From Bacteriovoracaceae bacterium UBA6261 (GTDB taxonomy: Bacteria > Bdellovibrionota > Bacteriovoracia > Bacteriovoracales > Bacteriovoracaceae): DNA of 33,110 nucleotides. The DNA lies in the NCBI GenBank assembly GCA_002440825.1, contig DJVH01000105.1:4693-37802 (forward strand). Reading direction: 5' to 3'. Within the stretch, counting starts at the first letter, position 1, and each line of letters opens with the position of its first letter. A program made the translations under genes and the position numbers. The notes under the pieces are model-generated. The model saw nothing but the letters and a program-made list of their open reading frames with translations. It did not search any database and was not told the origin of the DNA. Positions 22,531 to 32,200 of the stretch are shown here, piece after piece.

Positions 22531-23574
22531 TTACGAACGGGCCTTCAAAACACCGGCCTGAATTCTGTGAGTGAGAAAGAGCCCTGTGCTGCCGATTAAT
22601 CCACCAAGAGCGATATCGGCCAGTCTCAAGAGGGCCACATTGCCTAAATCAAGTTCTTTGGGCAGAGTGATTTTGATAAGGCAAAATACAAAAGCTGAAA
22701 TAAATGTATTTGCGACAAAAAAGTTCACATTCATTCCGACGGGAATAAATGCCGCTGAGAAAAAAATCAACGCGAGCACTACCGCAAAGCTTTGACCAAA
22801 CAATTTCATAATGAGAAAGACCAATAAGATTCCGGCAAAGGTTCCGAGAAAGCGCTGAATGGATCTCAGCCACGTCTGGGATATTTCTGGAATCATCACG
22901 ATGAGCACAGTTCCCGCAATCCAATACTCTCGTTGAAGCTTTAATTGATAAGCAAAGAGATAGCTTGCCGTTGTCAAAACCGACAGCGTAAGAGCAAATA
23001 AAAATGATTTTCTCTCGCTTAAAGAATGTTTAAGAATATGCCGCTTTTTATTTATCTTTTGGTTTATTTTTTTTGAAATATCTGATGATTGATCCAGAAG
23101 GGCAACAAGACAGAGATACAATACTAAATTCACCAGGGCATAAACTGAGCCTTGCAAAACATCAATAAGTGGAAGTTTCAAGCCTGCCACGGTGACTATA
23201 TTGAGAAGAGTAAAAAGGAGAAGCCGCTCCAGTTCAATTCCTTTTCCCTTCACTTTTCCCAGAAGAAAGGAAAACAAAAAAAGAAAAATAAAAAAGAAAG
23301 AAACACTATGGTTAAGAATTGATCCAATTCCATAGGCTGCGATGAGAAACAGGGAGGTCACAATAAGATGAGCGAATCGTTCTTTTTGAACTCCGCCGTG
23401 ATCATTCATCGATAAGGCCACTCCCAGGAGTGATCCAAGAACCGCCTGGTCCGTATGCCCTAAATGAAAACCTGCAACCAGCGGAAATGTCGCCGTTCCT
23501 GCGCAAATAAACATTCTTTGCCACGGCAAAGGTTTAGTCCAGTCACATTTAAAAACAGAGTTAATCAGCTGCAT
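22531..23574 (-). CDS. FUSC-family inner-membrane protein
   Basis: A 347-residue protein starting at ATG 23574 (MQLINSVFK), supported by GGGAG upstream; a GTG four codons earlier (23586) is less likely. It has about ten hydrophobic segments, arranged as two sets around a soluble loop (residues about 165-190, basic, with KKINQKINKKRHI). The second set shows REYWIAGTVLIVMIPEIS and RSIQRFLGTFAGILLVFL, the FUSC pattern found in fusaric acid and aromatic acid efflux systems (AaeB/YccS-like). It lacks the second cytoplasmic domain of full-length members. Upstream is a CRP-like palindrome shared with the divergent hemerythrin/PAS gene. Confidence 0.8.
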   Translation of the reverse strand: MQLINSVFKCDWTKPLPWQRMFICAGTATFPLVAGFHLGHTDQAVLGSLLGVALSMNDHGGVQKERFAHLIVTSLFLIAAYGIGSILNHSVSFFFIFLFLFSFLLGKVKGKGIELERLLLFTLLNIVTVAGLKLPLIDVLQGSVYALVNLVLYLCLVALLDQSSDISKKINQKINKKRHILKHSLSERKSFLFALTLSVLTTASYLFAYQLKLQREYWIAGTVLIVMIPEISQTWLRSIQRFLGTFAGILLVFLIMKLFGQSFAVVLALIFFSAAFIPVGMNVNFFVANTFISAFVFCLIKITLPKELDLGNVALLRLADIALGGLIGSTGLFLTHRIQAGVLKARS

Positions 23575-23608
23575 GTTCGCTCCCACTATAATTTTTCTCG
23601 CCCGATTA

Positions 23609-23630
23609 AAATATGACCGTCATCATATTT
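23609..23630. promoter_or_regulatory. CRP/FNR-family-like palindrome
   Basis: AAATATGA-N6-TCATATTT is a perfect 8-bp inverted repeat with a six-bp spacer. Compared with the E. coli CRP consensus (AAATGTGA-N6-TCACATTT), it differs at one position per half-site. It is centred 46 bp upstream of the FUSC start and 61 bp upstream of the hemerythrin/PAS start, in the 106-bp divergent gap. A TATAGT -10 (complement of 23585-23590) serves the FUSC side. Confidence 0.6.
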
Positions 23631-23680
23631 CTCTTCTTTTTAAAAGTTTAAGATGAGCAAAAATCATCTGTGAGAAAACT

Positions 23681-24637
23681 ATGAACTTTGAAGAACTCGT
23701 CGCAAAACTTCCTCTCTGGCATCCGGTAAAAACATATTTCACTGAAAACACAAAATTGAACTCTCTTCTTCATCAGCTGTCAGAATCTGATATCGAAAAA
23801 GATTTCCCTTATTTTTTCAATGTGTTTAATCAGGTCGCTGAAATTGATAAACGCTACACCAGAAAGGAAAATCAGCTTTTCCCTTATCTTGAAAAATATG
23901 GATGGAATGGTCCAAGCCAGGGCATGTGGGCCTTCCACGATGCCAATCGCGATATCGTCCGCGCCATTAGAAAAAACATTGAAGAAAAAAAACCAGAAGA
24001 AGTAAAAAATCTTCTCCCCATGCTGGTTGGAGAACTTCAGCGAATGATGCTGGTCGAAGAGAAAAGACTTCTTCCTTACGCTTTCGAATTGCTGAAAGAA
24101 GAAGACTGGAAAGAAATGCGCATTGGCGAAGAAGAGATTGGCTGGGCCTTTGGAGTGAAGCCACTTTCCATTGATGAAGCTTCTGTTTCTCCCGCTCCTT
24201 CAGCGACTCCTGCGGTTGCGGCCCTCAGCAAGACCATTCAATTGAGCGAAGGTTTCATGTCGCCGGAGCAGATTAATCTCATGCTTCAGTTTTTACCGGT
24301 AGATTTAACTTACGTTGATGAACACGACCGCGTGATTTTCTACAACCGCGGAGAGGAAAGAGTTTTTCCGAGAAGTGCTGCTGTTATCGGCCGTGAAGTG
24401 CGCTTCTGCCATCCACCCAAAAGTGTCGGCACTGTTTTAAAAATTCTGGAAGAGTTTAAAAAAGGAACAAAAGACGACGCTGAATTCTGGATTGATTACC
24501 GTGGGAAAAAAATCCATATCCGCTATTTTGCGATAAGAGACGCTGAGAAGAACTATAAAGGAGTCATCGAGGTTTCTCAAGATGTCACCCACATTCAAAA
24601 ACTTGAAGGCGAACAACGTCTTCTCAGCTGGTCTTAA
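23681..24637 (+). CDS. Hemerythrin-like/PAS (DUF438-type) protein
   Basis: A cytoplasmic sensor-like protein of 318 residues. Residues about 10-160 form an HHE-type four-helix domain with YTRKENQLFPYLEKYGWNG, MWAFHDANRDIVRAI and MLVEEKRLLPYAFELL, the segments that hold the di-iron ligands in this family. A PAS domain follows from about residue 200 (INLMLQFLPVDLTYVDEHDRVIFYN...IEVSQDVTHIQKLEGE). The usual HY before RKEN reads RY here, so one iron ligand may be lost or shifted. No output domain is present. DUF438-like proteins are linked to oxygen, NO or redox sensing, but the function is unproven. The CRP/FNR-like palindrome upstream fits such a role. Confidence 0.85.
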   Translation: MNFEELVAKLPLWHPVKTYFTENTKLNSLLHQLSESDIEKDFPYFFNVFNQVAEIDKRYTRKENQLFPYLEKYGWNGPSQGMWAFHDANRDIVRAIRKNIEEKKPEEVKNLLPMLVGELQRMMLVEEKRLLPYAFELLKEEDWKEMRIGEEEIGWAFGVKPLSIDEASVSPAPSATPAVAALSKTIQLSEGFMSPEQINLMLQFLPVDLTYVDEHDRVIFYNRGEERVFPRSAAVIGREVRFCHPPKSVGTVLKILEEFKKGTKDDAEFWIDYRGKKIHIRYFAIRDAEKNYKGVIEVSQDVTHIQKLEGEQRLLSWS

Positions 24638-24645
24638 TCTGATTC

Positions 24646-25035
24646 TTATTTACTGATTGTTTCAACCGGTGCGAGTTTAGTGCAAACTCCGCCGGCCACT
24701 GATTGTGCTTCAACCAAAGTTCTGGTCAATTCATCACTCGTTGTAAAGGCCTGGAAGACAAGTTTCTTACCTGGTTGTTTCGTCACTCTGACTTCAACAC
24801 TTTTCAATCGACTCTCTTTCCAGCAAGATTGATCGCAGACTTCTTCTTCATCCCAAGTCTTGATCACCTGAGTTTCACAAGTCACTTCGCAAGTCAGGAT
24901 ATTGCCAGTCAGGTGAGGAAGCGAGTTTTCACATTGAATGCGTGCTGCCTGTCCCAGTTTCATTTCAAGTACGTTCATTTCCGATTGTGCCTTTAAGCTC
25001 ACGGCCATCATCATTGCTAAAAAAACGAATCTCAT
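24646..25035 (-). CDS. Cys-rich exported protein, 129 residues
   Basis: The ATG at 25035 has GGGGAG eight bases in front and is followed by a signal peptide (MRFVFLAMMMAVSLKAQS). The frame continues upstream to 25290 but runs through the LysR gene in another frame. The mature protein has six cysteines, spread over IQCENS, LTCEVTCETQ, EEVCDQSCW and GGVCTKL, suggesting up to three disulfides. It is about 110 residues long and rich in Thr, Glu and Val. No family is recognised. It is divergent from the LysR gene, with a palindrome in the shared gap, so it is a likely target of that regulator. Its 3' end faces the hemerythrin/PAS gene eight bases away. Confidence 0.75.
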   Translation of the reverse strand: MRFVFLAMMMAVSLKAQSEMNVLEMKLGQAARIQCENSLPHLTGNILTCEVTCETQVIKTWDEEEVCDQSCWKESRLKSVEVRVTKQPGKKLVFQAFTTSDELTRTLVEAQSVAGGVCTKLAPVETISK

Positions 25036-25094
25036 TTGTGCTCCCCTTGTGGTTATCCCGCGACGTTTGTTTCTCACGGAGCGCACTATCCATT

Positions 25095-25114
25095 TTTTAC
25101 AATAATATGTAAAA
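25095..25114. promoter_or_regulatory. Palindrome TTTTACA-N6-TGTAAAA, probable LysR site
   Basis: A perfect 7-bp inverted repeat with a six-bp centre, 38 bp upstream of the LysR ATG and 59 bp upstream of the Cys-rich gene ATG. Its geometry fits the interrupted dyads bound by LysR-type regulators. Confidence 0.5.
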
Positions 25115-25140
25115 TATATCAAATTTATTAAAATGATTGA

Positions 25141-25154
25141 TATGATGTATACAT
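25141..25154 (+). promoter_or_regulatory. LysR -10 box and palindrome over the start codon
   Basis: TATGAT (25141-25146) ends six bases before the ATG at 25153, giving a leaderless start. The last bases form the perfect ten-bp palindrome ATGTATACAT (25145-25154). The -35 region is AT-rich with no good match. Confidence 0.45.
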
Positions 25155-26025
25155 GAAAAACAGAAATCCGGATCTGAACTACCTGAAATATTTCTATTAT
25201 GTTGCTAAACTGGGCGGTTTTACTAAAGCCGCGGCCCAGTTGAAAGTCCAGCAACCTGTCGTCAGCCGTGCCGTAAAACTGCTGGAACAAGATCTCAACT
25301 GCAAACTTTTAGAAAGACAAAAAAAGAACGTAATCCTCACAGTTGAAGGACGCAAAGTTTTCGAACAATGCGAAGGCATTTTTAATTCGGTAGATAAAAT
25401 ACCCGATCTGGTTCAGGCCTTTGATGAAGGCGAAAGTTTTTTGTTCTCCTTTGCTTCTTCAGATTCACTCTCTTTCGGGATTCTCGAAAAAGTTATTCGC
25501 GAATTAAGAAAAGATTTTCCCAATGTCATCTTCCAGCATCAGTCCGGGTCCATCACATCTTTTATCGACGACATTACTAATGGCAATATTGAAATGGGCT
25601 TTTTCTTCAATATTCCGAAACTTCCCAATGGGCTGGTGAAAACAAAACTGGCTTCAGTAGATTTTCATTTTGTGGCAAAGAAATCAAAGCATCATCAGCA
25701 GGAGGCGGAAAACTCATTTATCGCGACGATCGCATCGACTCAACGTCCGGAAGATGTTCCCCTTCTAAAAAAATACAAGAGCATCAGAAAGAACGCGCAC
25801 GTCAGTATTATCTCCAACAGCTCCATTACCCGAAAATCGATGGTGCTTGCAGGACTGGGCGTAAGTCTTCTCCCGGACTTTATGGTGGCGGATGAATTAA
25901 AGCATGGTCATCTTGACCGCATCGGTTTACCCGAAAAGTTCACTCTTTTTGTCGTGGAAAGACAGGCGTCTTACAGGACAAAGCTGAAATCGCAACTGAT
26001 CGAGCTCGTCAAACAGATTGTTTAA
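25153..26025 (+). CDS. LysR-type transcriptional regulator
   Basis: A 290-residue regulator of normal LTTR length. The N-terminal winged helix-turn-helix is clear: LKYFYYVAKLGGFTKAAAQL, then QQPVVSRAVKLLEQDL, then CKLLERQKKNVILTVEGRKVF. The C-terminal effector-binding part covers about residues 90-290 with a VSLLPDFMVADELKHG segment typical of the second subdomain. Effector unknown. There is no Shine-Dalgarno; TATGAT lies six bases before the ATG. It is divergent from a Cys-rich exported protein and followed by a 53-residue gene with its own strong ribosome-binding site. Autoregulation through the dyad at 25095 is likely by analogy with the family. Confidence 0.94.
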   Translation: MKNRNPDLNYLKYFYYVAKLGGFTKAAAQLKVQQPVVSRAVKLLEQDLNCKLLERQKKNVILTVEGRKVFEQCEGIFNSVDKIPDLVQAFDEGESFLFSFASSDSLSFGILEKVIRELRKDFPNVIFQHQSGSITSFIDDITNGNIEMGFFFNIPKLPNGLVKTKLASVDFHFVAKKSKHHQQEAENSFIATIASTQRPEDVPLLKKYKSIRKNAHVSIISNSSITRKSMVLAGLGVSLLPDFMVADELKHGHLDRIGLPEKFTLFVVERQASYRTKLKSQLIELVKQIV

Positions 26026-26101
26026 AATTCTATACAACTGATAGAGACAATGTATTTCTCAATGAAGCGCAATTCATGCACATTCGCTTTAAGGAGGACT
26101 C

Positions 26102-26263
26102 ATGGTAAAAAAAGACAAGAATGAAAAAAAAACTAAGACGACTCATGAAGAAAATGATCATAACTCTATTTATAATGAGATGAACTCACTTGATTTCAAA
26201 AAATGTTTCAAAAATCTGATGAATAATTACAAGACAAAGAAAGATCTTAAAAATAATAAATAA
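26102..26263 (+). CDS. Small K/N-rich protein, 53 residues
   Basis: Below most ORF-length cut-offs, but AAGGAGGA lies directly in front of the ATG, a near-perfect Shine-Dalgarno. The protein is very rich in lysine, asparagine and aspartate (MVKKDKNEKKTKTTHEENDH at the start, LNNY-KTKKDLKNNK at the end) with one cysteine and no hydrophobic stretch. It is probably a soluble, largely helical or disordered cytoplasmic protein. The promoter region 26026-26101 contains TATACA (26033-26038), a possible -10. Its last 17 bases overlap the convergent beta-glucan synthase gene. No family recognised. Confidence 0.6.
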   Translation: MVKKDKNEKKTKTTHEENDHNSIYNEMNSLDFKKCFKNLMNNYKTKKDLKNNK

Positions 26264-29200
26264 CCTCGTGTGATTTTCCATCGTCCATTAGTAGCAAGCT
26301 CTCTTCTTTGGCCGTTTTTTCTTTTTCATTAAACGCAACCCGAATTGTATAGGTGCTCGATTTCCATTTCAATCGAACCGAGTACTCTTTCCAGTCAAAA
26401 GGAACACAAGGTTTCACAAAAAGTTTACCCTCGATAATTCGTATTCCGAGAATATATTCCAGCGCCGCCTGGTAATACAGACTCGCTGATCCGGTATACC
26501 AGCTCCATCCTCCGCGGCCAGTGTGAACCGTTCCCCCATAAATATCGGCAGCTATCACATAAGGCTCAAGTTTATAAAGCTGTAATCCGCTGTATGATTT
26601 TGTCCGGGTGACAGGATTGAGAAAAGAAAGGACTTCAGATGCTTTTTCTTTTTCATTCATGAGCGCGAAGGCCATCGCCGTCCAGGCAGCAGCGTGGCTG
26701 TATTGTCCTCCGTTTTCACGGATGCCCGGCGGATAGCCTTTAATGTATCCCGGTTTCAATGAGCCTTTATCAAACGGCGGTGTAAAAAGAAGACACAAAC
26801 GATCCTTTCGTTTTACCAGATTCTGATAAACAGAATCCATCGCCTGCACCGATCGCTCCTTCCTTCCCAATCCTGTCAAAACAGACCACGATTGTGTCAG
26901 CGAATCGATCTGGCATTCATCGTTTTGTTTTGACCCCATGGGGGTCCCGTCATCAAAAAACGCTCTGAGATACCATTCTCCATCCCATGCGTTTTTTTCA
27001 AGCGACTCTTTGAGTAACTGTGAATGCCCACTATATTTCTGTGCATTTTCATTATCGCCGCGTTTTTTACAGATTTCTGAAAAGTCCTGAAGAATTTTTG
27101 CCAGGAACCAGGCCACCCAGACGCTCTCTCCTTTTCCTTCAAGACCTACGTTGTTCATTCCATCATTCCAGTCACCAGCTCCCATCAAAGGAAGGCCATG
27201 AGAACCAACTTTCATAGAGCGGTTCATTGCGCGGAGACAGTGCTCATAAATATTCGCTGAATCGGATGAAATTGCAGGTGAAATATAGAGATCTTCCTGT
27301 CCTTCTTTTAAGAGCGGTGCTTCGATAAATGTTGTGTTCTCATCCAGCAAACTCCAGTCCTGAGTCCGCTCAATATATTTAATAACAACATAGGGAAGCC
27401 ATAAAAGATCATCAGAGAATCTTGTGCGCACACCTTTATTTAAAGGCGGGTGCCACCAGTGCTGAACATCACCCTCTACAAATTGTTGAGAAGCACTTCT
27501 GATAATCTGAGAGCGTGCAATTTCCGGCAGTGAATAAAGAAGTGCAAGAGAATCCTGCAGTTGATCGCGAAAACCGTAAGCTCCGCCTGATTGATAAAGC
27601 GCTGTTCTCGCCCATATTCTGCAGGAAAGCGTCTGATAAAGAACCCATTTATTCATAAGTAAATCAAGTTCCGCTGAAGGAGTTGTCATCTGAACCGACT
27701 CGTTGAGAGAATTCCAGAATGCTTTCGTCTTTCGATAAATTTCCTCTGCCGTTTGATGATTCAAATGTTTTGCAACAATTGCTTTCGCTTCCTCTTTTGT
27801 TTTTGACTGCCCCATCAGGATAAGAATTTCTTTTTCTTCATCGGGCTCAAGATTAAAAAAAGTTCTGAGGGCCGCGCACGGATCCTTTCCTGCGCCGCTC
27901 TTTCTGCTCAGGTGTTTGTTATACATTCCTGCGGGGTTGGCATAACTGCCATTTCTACCTAAAAATTCCGTGCGATCACATGAAAATGAAAGTTCAGTCC
28001 CGCTGATTGCACAGAAAGCGAGGTCTTCAGGAAATGTATTGTTGAATGGATTGCGGCCGGTAAGGATATTTTCTTCGTAATCAGTAATGATATATTGCGA
28101 GGTCTGCTTTCGATTAAAGCCAAGCACCCATTCCGCAAAAAATGTGCAGCTCAATTTACGTTGGTAAGGACATACATTTTTTATTCTGACTCTAAGTATT
28201 TTTATGTTTTCATCCATTGAAACAAACATATCTGTTTCATGAGTAAATCCATGAGCATTGTGTTCAAACCGGCTGTAACCCTGGCCATGTGAAACCAGAT
28301 AAGGTGAATTGTAATTGCAAGGCCAAGGCGTCGGAGACCAAATCGTGAAGGTTTCTTCATCGCGTAGATAAATGGCTTCCCCGGCAGTATCAGTGACCGG
28401 ATCATTGCTCCATGGAGTCAGTCTGTTTTCACGGCTGTTGCTTGCCCACGTGTAACCGCTCCCTGTTTCCGAAACTATAAATCCAAAATTTCTGGAGTTA
28501 GCGACTACATTAATCCAGGGCGCAGGTGTGCTTATTCCTTTTTTCAGGAAAATCTGATACTCACTTCCGTCTTCTGTAAATCCTCCGAGTCCATTAAAGA
28601 AACGCAGTCTAGTGAATTCAAGGGCAGGCTGGTCATAGATTTTATGCGGTTTTATTTTGAGTAAGTTTCGCTCGTTCAATCCTGGACGTTGATTTCTTAG
28701 CTTTAGTCTCTCCAACTGCTCTTTCAGACTTCCTTTGTTGTTGTCGATATAAACTTTAGAATATGAAAGAATCAGGGTTACGTCTTCTGGGAGCAGCACT
28801 GAAGTGTTCAATACAAAAATACCGCCCGGCTTATTGATCTTGTCAGCTGCACCTATTGAATGAATCAACCGGATCAATTCATCATGAATAGTCATTCTGT
28901 AAGTTGTCTTCTCTTCATTGAGCAGAACGAGATCGAAAAAAATATTTTTTGTCCGAAAATATTCATGGCCTTTGATCATCAACCTGACGAGCAGAAGATC
29001 GCGCTCCGTATGGACACGAACAGTAACAACAGGAAGATCACCGCTTATACCAAAGGCCCATAACCCCTCCTGTGTTTTTTTATAACCTGTCATCTTGTCC
29101 GAATGCGGACGCATCAAAGGATTTGAAAAAATCAATCCGCTCGAGAGTTCCTGAAAAAGGACAGACTCTTCGCTGTCCACGTTAATATGACGAAGTTTTA

Positions 29201-32200
29201 CCTGATTTTGTGTCCAGGACAATTCATGCTCGCGCTCATAAGCAAAGATATCTTGATACTGATCGATGAGCCGCAACGATTCATCTCTCGTGGTAGCATA
29301 GCCGGTTGTATAGCTTACATGAATCGTCGCCCTCGGTTCTATTAAAAGATATTTGCGAATTGAAAGTATCGGATCTAGTACTGTTCCCGTAGTATTGGAA
29401 AGAGAGAGATTTTCAGTGATCACCATCGGATCCTGAAGAGTCCTGTTTCTTCCCAGAAATCTCAAACGATCTGTTTCATATTCTGTCTCTGCATATTCCA
29501 CAGCATCAACAGAAACGCAGTGAATACCCCATTTCTCTTTATCTTCATGGAAACGTTTGCGCCTTTTAATAATAAGCGCATTCCTGCTGCGGATGAATTC
29601 AGTTTCAAGAAAGAGTTTACTAAAACTCAAGTGAGCAGCATCATCTTGTTCTCGCGCAAGCACCGGTTCAAGGTAACTGGTCAGATCCAGTTTTCGCGAA
29701 GTATTGCTGAGGTTAGAAATTTTTAATTTTCTGATTTCGATATTATCTTCAGCTGAAACAATGATCTCCATTTGCACATTGAGTGTCGGGGACTTTCGGA
29801 TGAACTCTGATTTGAATTCGGTAAATTGACAGTGGTATTCTGAGCTTTTATCTTTCATCGGCTGAAATGTTACTGAACTTATTTTATCTTCAGCATGATC
29901 GCGGAGATAAATAAAACTTCCTTTGGAGTCGAGTGCTGAATCTTCACTCCAACGGGTCACTGCCAGATCTTTATAGCGAGAAAACCCCGCCCCTGTTGTG
30001 GATGTCATGACAGTATAGCTGCCGTTACTCAAAATATTGCATTGAGGAAAATTCGTCTCTACGTTGGTAAAGGTGCGCTGATCATGTTTTTCTTCAATAC
30101 GAGTGTTGCTCTTTACAGGAGTGTCGCGCTCAAATTGCGGTATCACTGTCATGTAGGCTGGAATTTTTTCCTGCAGGAGAAGCTCTGCCGCTTTTATCAT
30201 GGGATCAGAGTGAAAACGGTTTTGCATAACATTTTCATTGAGCACGTTGTTGAGTGAGACAAGGATCATCCCCTGATGGTGAACCATGAAGCTTTTAATG
30301 ACATGATTCCGCATTCCTCTGGGCAATCGTGAAGGGGTGAAATCAATAGATTCGTAAAAACCAAAATTGCCGTAGGCATTTTCTCTGATCAGGCTTTTAA
30401 AATTATCGAGCGCCCCCTGAGGATCAATCATAGCGGCAAGGCCTGTCGAATAAGGAGAAATCACCGTATCGGCTCCCAGACCAAATTTTAACCCTAGTCC
30501 CGGAATACCAAAAGGTCCGTACTGATAATTCTGATGAATGTCGCGGGCATTATAGGCCGATTCTGAAACTCCCCACGGAATCCCACTGTAACGGGTATAC
30601 TCCTGCTGGGTTTTCACAATTGATTGATAGGTCTGATGAAGAAGAGTGTCTCGGAAATTTTTCATCACAAGTAATGGCATCAGATATTCAAACATCGAAG
30701 CAGTCCACGAAACGAGTGCTCTTCGTCCATGAATGGAACTCATTTGTCTTCCCAGATGAAACCAGTGTTCTAAAGGAATCTCTCCTTTTGCGATGGCAAA
30801 GAAACTTGCCAGACGAGCTTCTGAAGCAAGCAGATCGTAAAAGGCATTATCCATTCTACCTTCAGAAAGATTGTAGCCGATGGAAAAAATTTTTCTTTCC
30901 CCGTTGTACATGAACTTAAAATCCATCTCCATGGCCATTTGGTGAAAAGCCTTTTCCAGAGAATCAAGCCTGGTGAAAAACCCCGAAAGAATCATTTCAG
31001 CTTTCTCAATTTGGTTTGTGAGAATGTTTAAAAGAGGAGTATGTGCCGGATTAATTGATCTGAACTCGTCTATTATTCTTTTGCAACGCTGATAGAGCGC
31101 CGGTGCTTCAGAGAAAAGTATAAGCTTGTTAAATTCCAGATTTAACTGTTTTACGAGATCGCTTTCTATTTCTACCGTTCTCGTTCCGGATGTTTCCATC
31201 CATGAAAGTGGAATTGGATGAATTTTTTCCATCATCAACTGAAGCTCGTCGACGGTTTTCCGGGCCACATGAATCCAGTGCGATAATTGATGATAGTGTT
31301 TATCACCATGCTCCTGAATGAGAGACTGAAGAATATCATCGAGCTGATGAACGCGTTCCTGCAGACGCTTCAGAAAGAAATCCCATTCTCCTACCATGCG
31401 GGGATTTTCACTTTCTAAAATATGAAATACCTGATCCAGGATGATGCCGAACTCATTTGTCTTGTCCTTTCCGGCAGAGTGAAAAGTGGATTTAAAATAT
31501 CGTTTATCAATGGGAGCATACACTTCTCTGACAACATTGAACGTATCTATAATTCCAGAAACGATCTGAGTATGGAAAAGCGGTTTTGACTTTAAATCGT
31601 TGCAGAAGATTTTCATCGTATATAAACAGGCTGCGAAATTTCCGCTATCTACAGTGGAAAGATAAATCGGATAAAGCGGCTGCAAGGTGGCAGTGTTATA
31701 CCAGTTGTAAAAATGCCCTCTGTAGCGGTCAAGCTTTTCAAGAGTTGCACGCGTACTCTCCATACGCTCAGCCAGTTCCAGTGCTCCGAGATAGCCCATA
31801 TCGTATGCACTCGCCGTCGAAAGCATCATTGCTCCGATGTTGGTCGGCGATGTCCGATGGGCAACAACAGGTTTAGGCTTCTCCTGAAAATTGTCGGGCG
31901 CAAGCCAGTTATTTTCATCATTCACAAACGTTTCAAAATAATTCCATGTTCTTCTTGAAATAAGGCGGAACAAAAAACGATCATCGTCATTCAGCTGGTG
32001 TGGATAATCGAGTTGACGACTGATTCGCTGAACGATCAGAGGAAAAAATAACCAGGCCATGACAAAAGGAAAAGCGACAATAAAGTTCATCCAGTTGCCA
32101 GTAAGGAAGACTGCTCCTGATGTCAGCGCAACAACTATATAAGCCGTCATTTTCTCTTCCAGCGCAGGTCCTGTTCTTGTCAATGCCAGGGCTTCCGTAA

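Noticed and set aside
25036..25290. Upstream extension of the Cys-rich exported frame
   Set aside because: It overlaps the start of the LysR gene on the other strand, and the ATG at 25035 has GGGGAG and a signal peptide.
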